Positions 1 through 11,635 of a DNA stretch of 64,000 bases are shown in pieces. Positions within the stretch are counted from its first letter, which is position 1. Each line of letters begins with the position of its first letter. Below the pieces are notes generated by a model. The model saw nothing but the letters and a program-made list of their open reading frames with translations, was not told the origin of the DNA and ran no database searches. The DNA lies in contig NC_064039.1 in assembly GCF_932526225.1 (NCBI RefSeq), forward strand, positions 16,670,639 through 16,734,638, written 5' to 3'. This DNA comes from Nematostella vectensis. Its lineage: Eukaryota; Cnidaria; Anthozoa; Actiniaria; Edwardsiidae. The translations under genes and the position numbers were made by a program.

Positions 1-3000
1 TGCTACAGTGGGTAAGTAATTTAAAAAGGGACTTTCGTTGGTGATTGGCCTTGCTACAGTGGGTAAGTCATTTGAGAAAGGGCTTTCTTTGGTGATTGGC
101 CTTAGTGAAGTGGTTAAGTCATTAAAGAAAGGGTTTTCTGTGGGGCTCGGCCTTGCTACAGTGTGTAAGTAATTTAAGAAGGGGCTTGCTCTGGGGCTTG
201 GCTTTGCTACAGTGGGTAAGTAATTTAAAAAGGGACTTTCGTTGGTGATTGGCCTTGCTACAGTGGGTAAGTCATTTAAGAAAGGGCTTTCTCTGGTGAT
301 TGGCCTTAGTGAAGTGGGTAAGTCATTTAAGAAGAGGATTTCTGTGGGACTCAGCCTTGCTACAGTGGTTAAGTCATTCAAGAAGGGGCTTTCTCTGGCG
401 CTCGCTCCTTGCTACAGTGGGTAAGTCATTTAAGAAGAGGCTTTCTGTGGGACTCGGCCTTGCTACAGTGGTTAAGTCATTCAAGAAGGGGCTTTCTCTG
501 GCGCTCGCTCCTTGCTACAGTGGGTAAGTCATTTAAGAAGAGGCTTTCTGTGGGACTCGGCCTTGCTACAGTGGTTAAGTCATTCAAGAAGGGGCTTACT
601 TTTCGGTTCGGCATTGCTACAGTGGGTACGTCAATTAAGAAGGGGCTCTTTGTGGAGCTCGGCCTTAGTGAAGTGGGTAAGTCATTTAAGAAAAGGCATT
701 CTGTGGTAATTGGCCTTGCTGCAGTGTGTAAGTCATTTTTAAATGACTTAAAAGAAGGGGCTTTCTGTGGGGCTAGGCCTTGCTACAGTGGGTAAGTCAT
801 TTAAGAAGGGGCTTTATGTGGGGCTCGGCGTTGCTACAGTGGGTATGTCATTTAAGAAGGGGCTTTCTGTGGTGGCTCGGCCGTTTTTCAATGGGTAAGT
901 CATTTAAGAAAAGGCTTTCTATGGGGCTCGGCCTTGCTACAGTGTGTAAGTCATTGAAAAACGGGCTTTCTGTGGTGCTCGGCCTTGCCACAGTGGCTAA
1001 GTCATTTAAGAAGGGGCTTTCTGTGGGGCTCGGCCTTGTTACCGTGGGTAAGTCATTTAAGAAAGGGCTTACTCTGGGGCTCGGCCTTGCTACAGTGGGT
1101 AAGTCATTTAAGAAGGGGCTCTTTGTGGAGCTCGGCCTTAATGAAGTGGGTAAATCATACAAGAAGGGGCTTTCTGTGGGGCTCGGCTTTGCTACAGTGG
1201 GTAAATAATTTGAGAGAGGGCATTCTCTGGTGATTGGCCTTAGTGAAGTGGGTAAGTCATTTAAGAAGAGGCTTTCTGTGGGGCTCGGCCTTGCTACAGT
1301 GGGTAAGTCATTTAAGAAGGGGCTTACTCTTGGGCTCGGCCTTGCTACAGTGGGTAAGTCATTTAAGAAGGGGCTCTTTGTGGAGCTCGGCCTTAGTGAA
1401 GTGGGTAAGTCATTTAAGAAGGGGCTATCTGTGGGACTCGGCCTTGCTACAGTGGTTAAGTCATTCAAAAGGGGCTTACTTTTCGGTTCGGCATTGCTAC
1501 AGTGGTTAAGTCATTTAAGAAGGGGCTCTTTGTGGAGCTCGGCCTTAGTGAAGTGGGTAAGTCATTTAAGAAGAGGCTTTCTGTGGGACTCGGCCTTGCT
1601 ACAGTGGTTAAGTCATTCAAGAAGGGGCTTACTTTTCGGTTCGGCATTGCTACAGTGGGTAAGTCATTAAAGAAAGGGTTTTCTGTGGGTCTCGGCCTTG
1701 CTACAGTGTGTAAGTCATTTAAAAAGGGGCTATCTGTGGGACTCGGCCTTGCTACAGTGGGTAAGTCATTTAAGAAGGTTTTTTCTGTGGGGCTCGGCCT
1801 TGATACAGTGGGTAAGTCATTTAAGAAGGGGCTCTTTGTGGAGCTCGGCCTTACTGAAGTGGGTAAGTCATTTAAGAAGGGGCTATCTGTGGGACTCGTC
1901 CTTGCTACAGTGGGTAAGTCATTTAAGAAGGGGCTCTTTGTGGAGCTCGGCCTTAGTGAAGTGGGTAAGCCATTTATGAAAAGGCTTTCTGTGGGACTCG
2001 TACTTGCTACAGTGGGTAAGTTATTTAAGAAGGGGCTCTTTGTGGAGCTCGGCCTTAGTGAGGTGGGTAAGTCATATAAGAAGAGGCTTTTTGTGGGACT
2101 CGGCCTTGCTACAGTGGTTAAGTCATTTAAGAAGGGTCTTTCTCTGGGGCTCGGCCTTGCTACAGTAGGTAAGTCATTTTAGAAGGGCCATTCTGTGGTG
2201 ATTGGCCTTGCTACAGTGGGTAAGTCATTTAAGAAAAGGCATTCTGTGGTAATTGGCCTTGCTGCAGTGTGTAAGTCATTTGAGAAGGCGCTTTCTGTGG
2301 GGCTCGGCGTTGCTACAGTGGGTAAGTCATTTAAGAAAGGGCTTTCTGTGGGGCTCGGCCTTGCTACAGTGTGTAGTCATTTAAAAAGGGGCTTTCTGTG
2401 GGGCTCGGCCTTGCTACAGTGGTTAAGTCATTAAAGAAAGGGTTTTCTGTGGGGCTCGGCCTTGCTACAGTGTGTAAGTAATTTAAGAAGGGGCTTACTC
2501 TGGGGCTCGGCTTTGCTACAGTGGGTAAGTAATTTAAGAAGGGACTTTCGTTGGTGATTGGCCTTGCTACAGTGGGTAAGTCATTTGAGAAAGGGCTTTC
2601 TTTGGTGATTGGCCTTAGTGAAGTGGATAAGTCATTTCAGAAGAGGCTTTTTGTGGGACTCGGCCTTGCTACAGTGGGTAAGTCATTTAAGAAGGGGCTC
2701 TTTGTGGAGCTCGGCCTTACTGAAGTGGGTAAGTCATTTAAGAAAGGGCTTTCTCTGGTGATTGGCCTTAGTGAAGTTGGTAAGTCATTTAAGAAGAGGC
2801 TTTCTGTGGGACCCAGCCTTGCTACAGTGGTTAAGTCATTCAAGAAGGGGCTTACTTTTTGGTTCGGCATTGATACAGTGGGTAAGTCATTTAAAAAGGG
2901 GCTCTTTGTGGAGCTCGGCCTTACTGAAGTGGGTAAGTCATTTAAGAAGGAGCCTTCTTTGGGGCTCGGTTTTGCTACAGTGGGTAAGTCATTGAAGAAG

Positions 3001-3557
3001 GGGCTTTCTGTGGGGCTCGGCCTTGCTACAGTGGGTAAGTAATTTGAGAGAGGGCATTCTCTGGTGATTGGCCTTAGTGAAGTGGGTAAGTCATTTAAGA
3101 AGAGGCTTTCTGTGGGACTCGGCCTTGCTACAGTGGGTAAGTCATTTAAGAAGGGGCTTACTCTTGGGCTCGGCCTTGCTACAGTGGGTAAGTCATTTAA
3201 GAAGGGGCTCTTTGTGGAGCTCGGCCTTACTGAAGTGGGTAAGTCATTTAAGAAGGGGCTATCTGTTGGACTCGGCCTTGCTACAGTGGGTAAGTCATTT
3301 AAGAAGGGGCTTACTCTTGGGCTCGGCATTGCTACAGTGGGTAAGTCATTTAAGAAGGGGCTTTCTGTGGGGCTTTGCCTTACTACAGTTGGTAAGTCAT
3401 TAAAGAAAGGGCTTTCTGTTCGGCTCGGCCTTGCTACAGTTGGTAAGTCATTTAAGAAAGGGCTTTCTGTTCGGCTCGGCCTTACTACACTGGGTAAGGG
3501 CCAGTAAGCCATTTGATAAAGGGTTTTATTCTGGCGCTCGGCCTTGCTACAGGGCGT
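1..3557. repeat. 51-bp satellite array, possibly exon-derived
   Basis: About 70 head-to-tail units of 51 bp fill the left edge and continue beyond the window. A typical unit runs from TGCTACAGTGGGTAAGTC to GGGCTCGGCCT. Because 51 is a multiple of three, long open frames appear on both strands. On the plus strand they read a 17-residue repeat around VGKSFKKGLSVGLGLAT. Frames are broken by one-base changes and by TAA stops where GTAAGTCATT has become GTAAGTAATT, so the array is not one continuous coding exon now. Several unit subtypes alternate (ones carrying CTTAGTGAAGTGG, GTGATTGGCC or TTCGGCATTG), which suggests higher-order amplification. The peptide resembles the last exon of the gene at 57831-62692 (see findings). 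Confidence 0.95.
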
Positions 3558-4078
3558 AAGTACCGCAGCTGATGTTGCCGGTTAATTTGGATTTTATGTG
3601 ATCACAGATGAATCGAGAACTAAAGGAAAACGCCTTGCAATCACTTTGTCTCACCAGCATTAGAAAAATTTACGACTAAGGCAAAAGATAATAGAAAACT
3701 TCCCAGTTGTTAAGCATAGAAGTTCCAGTACCAAAACAATTCACATGATCAAGAATATTCTTGAAACATATAAACAGCTCTTGAGAGGTTTTTCACCTAA
3801 AAAGAAGTTCACAAATAATCACGTATACGAAACAAATTGCTATGCATATTTGAGTTTACCCCGCTTCGCGAACAGTCTACTGCTACAGTCTTTAGAACGT
3901 CTGATATTCGCCACGCGTGGAAAGCAAATATGTGTAATGATATACGTGACATTTGGGGCTTGGGAAATTAATTTTTATTTGGTCTGACCTCCTTTTTGTT
4001 AGCTCATTTTGTAGATTTATTTGTTTCTAAGTTACAAAAGCTAAATCGATGGCCATTGACTGAAAATTCTTTTTTCAG
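3558..4078. other. Non-coding host DNA between satellite and first recognised exon
   Basis: AT-rich sequence with no convincing gene. It ends in the pyrimidine-rich acceptor tract just before the exon at 4079, so the right part is probably intron. Confidence 0.5.
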
Positions 4079-6400
4079 GTTTTCAGATCTTCAAGATGAT
4101 AGAACGTCTTAAAGAATGTGCAAAAATAAGAGAAAAAGCGTTTGAAGCCCTTGGTAACGTCACAAAGGCCAGGAACACGATAAGGGAACAGATCACCAAC
4201 ATCACTACTCATCAAGAAATTATGAGGGAGGTTCGTAAAGGTTTGCAAATGAATAGAGGTCAGTGCAATGTACCCCTACAAGGATTCACGTGTACAATTG
4301 TTACATAACAATAACAGGGATACCCATCTATGAACTATATTACACAGGGTTCCGGTCATTATACAAATAGCATTAATTTCAATAACCAGTGGAAAAGCAT
4401 AAAAAGTCTATTCGCAAGCATACATATATTTTCCTTGCTCAGATTTCCATTTATTTTGTGCCAATGCATTATTCTTCTTTTTACTTTTAAATGGCTCCTT
4501 AAAAAATCTAATACTAGGCATGGGAGTATCTGAAATCAAACATCACCGATGGCACCTTCCTGGATTCCGTGTCTGATGTGGGCAAGATGGTTGACGACCT
4601 TAAGGAAAGAAGTGACGATATGAAGAAGGTCGCCACAGGAATAAAGAACTTCGTCCGGGACATCAAAGGGGCAACCAGCAACTACAATCTGACCTTTGAC
4701 CTCACCAAACAGTTGGATGGGGACCTTAGCAGGTTGGTTGCACAAAAAAAAAGAAAAAGTTATAATACAATTTCAAGTACCATAATTAGTTTATTGGATA
4801 CAAAATAAACGAGCCAAGTGATAGCTAAAAAACAGCAAAATAACTAATAATCTTTCTCATTTACCGAGGTAGCTTATCAATCTTACTAAACCCACAAATA
4901 AACCCACAACATGGGAAGTAAATCAAGCTTTGTGCTGAAAATAAGAATGCGACAGCATCAGCATACGATATATATATATACGTATACACCTATTTCAAAT
5001 AAGGTTGCACTCGGAGAATCTGTGTATCGTAACCCGCAGTGCCTCATGGGTATTAAGTAAAGTATTAAAATACAAAGCTAGGCTTCAAAAGCTGACCAAT
5101 TCTTGTTTATGTTCTTATGAATATTCCCATGGATTTCAGTTACAATGATTCAGCTGTTTATACGACACATGGGTTCGAGTGCAACCTTACGTGAAATAGG
5201 TGTTACGACAACTCCTTTGTTTTCCATCTCAATAAGGCATACGCTATGCAATTTTGGTATTTGCATGTTCGGAATTTTACAATTCAGGAGGTTCGAAGAT
5301 GTGTGCCGTCATCAAATGCTTGTGCGAGTTTCTAAGGTGTTTGTCTTATTTCCCAGGGTTCCATTTACAGTTAGCTGCTACTCGGCCAAATACAGGATTA
5401 TCAACAGGATCATCGCCGGCTGCAAGCAGGGCCAAGGAAGTAGATCGTTTGACGAGTGGTACAACAAAGAGCAGAGTGGCTACGAAGACAAAAAGTATGA
5501 CCCAGAAAATCCAGACAACTGCGTCGATAAAGTCGGCTTCCGGTACATCCGCAAGCAAGATGTGGAAAACGCATTGATCTATTCCGCGCAGAAAGACGGG
5601 TTCAGCACGAATTGTAAACTCAACGATGAGAAATTGGTAGATCTAGTTAAAACTTATAAGACTGATATGGGCTTGTCTAACGAGGATATCTATGGTAGAA
5701 TATGGGAAAAATTAAAACTGAAGCGTGAAGATATCAAAGAGCTTGTGCAAAAGTGCACCCCGAGCACGAAGCCTCTGTCCGACCAACAGAAGCAAGAGAT
5801 TTGCTGGGAGCGGAAGACTAGAAGCAACCAAGATATTGCCAAGGAGGAGAGGTATCAACTGCAAAAGGTTAGTGTGATATCAGTTTTCTGCATACTGTAA
5901 TTTTCGGCACTTTATCAAGAATTTAGCATTCTTTACAAAAGTTATATTCCTTTGTAATTATTTTACTTAGGAGTTGTGTTGTGCAATTATTGCACGATAT
6001 CCACATAAACTGAGTGGCTTAAGTTTTTCTGCTTTTTTTATTTACAAATTTATTAAGAGCTCCGCTCCGCTTCCAAATCTACTTAAACACGGTTGTGTTT
6101 TTCGGCATATTTATGTAAAAGGCCAATCATGGCCAGCCGCCCATTTTGAACGGATAAAATACAGCATTGTCAGAATTGATTATGAGAACAGAAATGATCT
6201 TTGATCTTTTCAGGTTGAAGCCGTCACGTGTCCCTGGCCCCTAATGGACTTTCAGAAACGAATGGTGTGCTTTTTCAGAGACAAACAGAAAAAAACCGAC
6301 GCGTTTATCGCGGACAAGTTGAAGGTCGATGTCTCGCAAGTTGCTGCCGTCACTTGTCCCAGACCGAGTAAAGACTCACCCAAGAAGCACAGGCATCGAG
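4079..6400 (+). CDS. Unrecognised multi-exon host gene (internal exons, helix-rich protein)
   Basis: At least four exons can be placed by reading frame and splice signals. Exon a starts at 4079 after TTTTTTCAG (entry phase 1) and ends between 4230 and 4258; its donor is unclear. Exon b is about 4527-4732 (exit phase 2). Exon c is 5357-5867, entered after TTTCCCAG in phase 2 and left at GTTAGT in phase 0. Exon d is 6214-6400, entered after TCTTTTCAG in phase 0 and left at GTAAGT in phase 1. The b-c and c-d phases agree, which supports a real gene. The product is charged and mostly helical: exon a reads MIERLKECAKIREKAFEAL, exon b is a Lys/Asp-rich helix with NYNLTF, exon c carries spaced cysteines and exon d has two similar segments containing AVTCP. 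I do not recognise the family. The first and last exons were not found. Helices of this kind also occur in the gene at 57.8 kb, but homology is unproven. Confidence 0.5.
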
Positions 6401-7893
6401 GTAAGTGCTGTGAAAATGTTCAATCGAGGTTATTCTGTAAAGAGATTAAACAAGATAATGGTTTTAAGCACAGACAACGTTAACGGCATCGATAGTAAAG
6501 AAGACATGAGACATATCAGCAAATTCGAGCAATTTCTCTAAACCACGACGTGATTATTCGCATTGACATCCAGGACAGGAGGGTTTGCACTGAAAGCCTA
6601 AGCCTAACCTTATTCTTTCTCAAAAACAAGGTCTTAAGTGGAACTAAACGAATTGAATTTTTGTTCAATAATTGCAATAGAAAGCGTGTAAAGAATGTGT
6701 TACACGGGATAACATGCAACAAAAACATTTCGCGATACATTGTATCGTATCCATTCGGATATGTTACCAAACTAATGTTACACGGAATAACGTTTCAGAT
6801 ATTCGCAAGAGAGCATAAGTTAAGAGAGGGACACTTTGGTATTACCCGCGCGCCATGTCGATTCCGTGCTCCGTATTGAATCAAAGATACAAATTACTAA
6901 ATGTCTCCCCAAATGTACCCAAACTTGGGCGTGGCATCCCATCAAAAACTGTTCATGGCATAGATGATAATCCATATACAAGATTAAAATCATTAACTAG
7001 CATATTTAGTGTGTTATATATTCATTTTATAATTATTTTTAACATAGTAATTCACCCCTATAACACTGGAAGTATTGTTGAGAGGGCGTTGCCTGTCATG
7101 ATATTATGCAACGCTTCGCTCATCACTAGTAATATAGAACTAAATCGTTAGAGATTAATCACGCAATATTATTGTAATATGAAACTTAATTCTCTCTCTC
7201 GACTACATGCGCTCGCTTCAACACACAATGCTTCATCCTGACAATTATACCCAATATATTAATTAAATAAAGACCGCAAATCATTACATTGCCCTTGTAA
7301 CGATAATATGAAATATATTAGCCTTTATCTACCTGAGAAAGTTTGGACCCGTACATTACCATTAAGTGTATGTTTCTTTTATTTTTGTGATAATCAATTC
7401 CACCCATATAAAACTGGAAGTACTTGTTTTTGGGCGTGGCATCCTATCTAGAGTTTATCGTGGTGCAAAGATCTATAACTCTGCTAAATTTCATAAACCT
7501 ACTATTCATTTAAACAATTCTGCACCATTTTCCTGCACTATTGTGCAAATTTCCGCAAAACTCCAAGCGCCTTTCCCTACACCTTGTTAGAGTCGACAAG
7601 CTCGTTCGACACTTCGTAATACTCGGATCACATAGTTTCACTCTCCATCATCACACAGTCGTGCTGACTTTGACGACCTATCTTACACCCGTTGCAACTA
7701 AGTGTTAATACCCGCAATTTTCACCGCAATAGTTTGCAAAGACGAGTTTAAACGTCTGACTAATAATAACTCGAGCCTTTGACCTCTGGACCTTTTCGAA
7801 TTCGTCAACAAGTTTTACTCTAAGCTCCAATCATCGTGATATGTGTGTACGAGGGAAAGGCAAGATACAAAAACTAGAACAAATCACGATACC
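6401..7893. other. AT-rich non-coding DNA
   Basis: No gene, structural RNA or mobile-element domain is recognisable. The 3' exon of the preceding gene may lie here, but I could not fix an acceptor site. Confidence 0.4.
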
Positions 7894-8075
7894 ACCGTAG
7901 CTTATAATAACCACCAGTCGCGTGTTTCCTATGCATTAATTACCAGTTAAGGACAATTACCACCAGTTGGCGCGTGCCATATGCGCACCGTAGCTTATAA
8001 TAACCACCAGTCACGTGTTCCGTAAGCATTAATTACCAGTTAAGGACAATTACCACCAGTTGGCGCGTGCCATAT
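7894..8075. repeat. Two-copy 93-bp tandem repeat
   Basis: The segment beginning ACCGTAGCTTATAATAACC at 7894 is repeated at 7987 with few differences. Each unit contains ATTACCAGTTAAGGACAAT and ends in GGCGCGTGCCATAT. Confidence 0.9.
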
Positions 8076-8378
8076 TCATTAATTAACTCGCGGGCGATTA
8101 ACTCTCATCAAGAGAAGAACATGACCACACGCAATTACAAATATTCCTCTCCCCTCTTTCTTATTTGTTATTTCTACTGTTGTTTCTTTTCCTTAAATGC
8201 AACAACCCGAATAGCGCCCTTTTCGACACCGTTCTTTAGCACTCACGCTCATCGACAATAACACCGCCACATTTCATTCATTCTCTTACATTCACACCGC
8301 CATATCCCCACCGCCACATCCACACCGTCACATCCACCGCCACAAACGATCACCAAAAGAACGAGCATATACCTCTTA

Positions 8379-9530
8379 TCACACCCTAAAAGTCCCCCTT
8401 CCCTCAAGCTCACGCGAATATTTTGACAAAATGAAATTGATCCCACCACACCTACTATTTACATTGTGTACAGAATTGTTAAAACGAAAATTTGTGATAA
8501 AGTATTCCGGGACTGCATTCTGGGTTCGCTTGAAAAGAAGGGAGCATTTCATCCTCTTGTTCTCAATATAAAAAGGCAACAGTTCCAGTTTGTCGAATAA
8601 AGGGAGAGAAGGCGCACGAGGACCTGCGTTTGCTATAAGACGCACTGCCCGTTTCTGTAACTTGAGGAGCCTTTCCAAGACATCATTGGAGCACTCAGCC
8701 TGTCAGGCACACCCAGCATAGAAAAGAATCGACTTGACCAAAGCATTGTAGTAGAGTAATTGTTGTTTTAGTGGTAAGCAGGAGCGGATCTTCCGGAAAA
8801 TTGCAAATCTCTGGGACGCTTTATTACAAATTCATAGACTACTAGTTTGTTGATCAGAATGGTATGGTCTACCATGTCAAAGACCTTTCGGTAATCTATA
8901 AATACAAGACCACTAATACGGTTATTGTCAAGATTGAACAACAGCTCATCAACTATTTTATAAGATCAGTTTCCGTTCCTTGATGTCGTCTGACTCGTGA
9001 CTGCCTGCTGTACGATCCCACTTTTAAATAGTGGTGTAACTTGCCGTTTTTACATCTCTGCGGGAAATCACCAGACAATAGAAAGGTAGACATGTTTCGC
9101 GATTGATGGTGCTATAGCAGGAGCAGCAATCTTTAGAAAACGAACACCCAACTTGTCCACACCCATGGCCTTGTTTGTCTTCAATTTCCGCAGACAATCC
9201 ACAACGTATCCACTTGTTGTTTCTATGAAGGAAAACACTTCATCAGGGTCCTTCCTTGAACGAATGAAGTTTACCAGTCTAGGTGTATCAAAGTGAGCAC
9301 TGGGTACGAAGCTTCTGAGATGATCAGCAAACTGATGCGAAATGGTGATCAAAATCATCTGCAGAGGTTGATTTTTAGGAAGGTTCAGAAAATTTCTCCT
9401 GCTTGTTCCCAGAGAGTGATTTGATGGTCTTTCATATCTGCTCAGCATCTCCTTGGTGTTCGTCAAAGCACGAGCTGTAAATTTGTACTTTCGCAGTCTT
9501 AAGCGTTGTTGGCTCTGTTTCTAGCTGACT
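8379..9530 (-). pseudogene. Non-LTR retrotransposon (LINE) reverse-transcriptase remnant
   Basis: Read on the minus strand, 9466-9068 encodes the N-terminal part of a LINE reverse transcriptase, including LKTNKAMGVDKL followed by an AP-rich stretch. Around 8910-8860 a frame reads VFIDYRK then FDMVDHTILI, the usual RT catalytic neighbourhood. 8678-8379 encodes a C-terminal tail starting MERLLKLQKRAVRLI, typical of LINE ORF2 ends. The pieces are in order but separated by deletions and frame breaks, and the YADD-type segment is missing. No endonuclease domain or poly(A) tail is seen. It is an old truncated copy, most like CR1/Jockey-group elements (inference from motif style). Confidence 0.75.
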
Positions 9531-9716
9531 TAAAGCTATATCAATCCACAGTTGTGTTTGATTTCCGTGCCCTTTTTTAAAAGTTTATCCCTCATATAAA
9601 TTAGTTCAAGTCTTTGTTTATCCGCGGAGCTTGTTTTTCAGGTGACACGCGCTTTTCACTCCAAGGACAGAAGCTATCAAGCACATTATTAAACAAGTTC
9701 TCCCAGGTTTCAAGGG

Positions 9717-9820
9717 TATCGTAACAAGCGGCTATGACTCTCTCTGACCACTTGTGACATAACGACTATGACCCGCTTGGCTGGGGGAGGTACCGGTTTT
9801 TATTTTTTCGCTGTTACAAA
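9717..9820. mobile_element. Degenerate copy of a short MITE-like element
   Basis: Shares TCTGACCACTTGT, the GGCTGGGGGAGGTACCGG region and the end CGCTGTTACAAA with the cleaner 108-bp element at 53641-53748. The left terminal repeat is eroded here. Confidence 0.5.
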
Positions 9821-10526
9821 GTCTTTACAAGATCTGGTGTCTACAAGTATTTTCACATGTGAGTCTCTTCAAGTCCTTTGTGTCTTAAGTGAGTGTTAGT
9901 GGGAGAGAGTCTTACAAGTGTCTTAAAATTGCCTCTTCAAGTTGGGGCTTCGGTACGTACCCATATTTATATGCTACTAAGACGGCATGTCCTTTAGGAT
10001 AACTGACACTGACATCCCAAAGGGCTTTTAGCACTGTTTGGATAAAGGTTTAACCAATGGGTGTACGAGGGACGACGACCTTCCTACGTGGGTGTGTCAA
10101 TCGGTTACAATTGGGCTACCGTGACTTACGTAATGTTTACAATGTTGCTACTGACTACGGATGTCACACACTAACTTGTTACACTGCTAGTGCGCATGTC
10201 AAGCTACACACGTGATTATTATTATTGACAGCATTCCAATCATTTTTGAACTGAAACTCTTTAAATGTACTAAAACCTAATTTCACCAACGGTCTGAAGC
10301 TTACTTAGGGTAAACCTTGTGTGAACTCAGACATAACTTTCCTTATGTAGTTAACGGATGCAGGACTAACGCCTATAAGTTTCCCAAAAAGGTCAATCTG
10401 CTAAAAATATTAACTGCTTTGCTAAGCAATTTCCATGCGAGCGTTAGTAGTAGGGTAGGTATGGAATTAGCTTGTTTTTTTGCGGGGGAATACTAATTTT
10501 GCGAGGGAATAAATTATCTTGCGTTC
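9821..10526. other. Non-coding host DNA
   Basis: No coding frame, repeat family or RNA gene is recognisable. Confidence 0.4.
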
Positions 10527-10710
10527 AGTTCCGACGGCCAATCATAGACGGTTTTTCTATTCCGACGGCCGTCGCATCTATTCTATTCCGACGGCTATTC
10601 AGTTGCGACGGCCGTCACATCTATTCTATTCCGACGGCTATTCAGTTCCGACGGCCGTCACATCTATTCTATTCCGACGGCCGTCGAAGGACGGCTATTC
10701 AGTTCCGTAA
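10527..10710. repeat. Tandem repeat built on TTCCGACGGC
   Basis: The words TTCCGACGGCCGTC, ACATCTATTCTATTCC and GACGGCTATTCAG recur several times over about 180 bp, with palindromic GACGGCCGTC cores. No coding function is evident although frames stay open. Confidence 0.85.
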
Positions 10711-11099
10711 GCCAATGCAGCCGGTGAACGTTAAACAAAACCTACCTATATTACTACCAAACGTGGTCTCAAGTCAGTTAGACTAAAAAAAAATAGCCAC
10801 GAAAAAAAAAATAATGCGATAAAGCGATGCGACGAAGTGGAGGAAGTAGATAAAAAAGAATATATATGAATATATTGACGAAAAAACGCTTGTTTTCTAT
10901 TTTATAAAGATGTGTTATTTATTGTCTTAATAAATTATAAGATTAGCCCGTCTTTTTGTTTACGGTCTTGTCATCTCAGTATTTGATCTTGTTGTGCTAA
11001 TACATGGTGCTCGATCGTGGGTCACGCTTGTATAGCCTGGTCCTATCTAAAAAAAATTAATCCATATTGCTCCAAATTAGGGGCACACAGGGACAAAAC

Positions 11100-11305
11100 C
11101 AGGCTATAAAGGCCAAAAGACAGGCCAGAAGTGACAAAAACAGGACAGACGGGACAAAAATAGGACAAAAAGGCCAAAAAACAGGACAAAAGGGCCAAAA
11201 ACAGGACAAAAGGGCCAAAAACAGGACAAAAAGGCCAAAAACAGGACAAAAAGGCCAAAAACAGGACAAAAAGGCCAAAAACAGGACAAAAGGGCCAAAA
11301 GGTCA
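11100..11305. repeat. Minisatellite of about 19 bp (AACAGGACAAAAAGGCCAA)
   Basis: About ten units of AACAGGACAAAAAGGCCAA or the AAAGGGCC variant run head to tail. The long frames across it on both strands are by-products of the repeat. Confidence 0.95.
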
Positions 11306-11370
11306 ACAGAGACACAATACCTTATAGGTCAATTCGATCTTCTGTCATGAGTTTACCCATGGTTATGACT

Positions 11371-11432
11371 CTGTTGGCCTTTTTGTCCCGTTTGTCCTGT
11401 CTTTTGGCCCTTTTGTCCTGTTTTTGTCCCGA
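11371..11432. repeat. Inverted partner of the 19-bp minisatellite
   Basis: TTGGCCTTTTTGTCC and related units appear here in opposite orientation, about 70 bp from the main array, so the two could fold into a long stem. Confidence 0.85.
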
Positions 11433-11577
11433 CATGTGGGTTTACCTTTACTAACTGTACCATAATTCCTTGAGTAAATAATGTTTTTTTTGTGTGTGTG
11501 CCCTTATAGTCTTTTTTTGTGTAAATATCTGTCGTATATAATGTTTACACTTGTTCATACACACATCCAATATTGTA

Positions 11578-11634
<57 letters not shown>
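11578..11634. repeat. (CAT)n microsatellite
   Basis: Nineteen consecutive CAT triplets. The poly-Ile and poly-Met frames over it have no coding meaning. Confidence 0.98.

Positions 11635-11635
<1 letters not shown>

Noticed and set aside
2637-3512. 291-codon minus-strand frame with NDLPTVARPSPTESPFL repeats
   Set aside because: Antisense of the 51-bp satellite; open only because 51 is a multiple of three.
1-3557. CRISPR array
   Set aside because: Units are contiguous and similar along their whole length with no unique spacers, and the sequence is eukaryotic.
11043-11327. Frames on both strands with FWPFCPVFG or KNRTKRPKTGQ repeats
   Set aside because: Minisatellite translation, not a gene.
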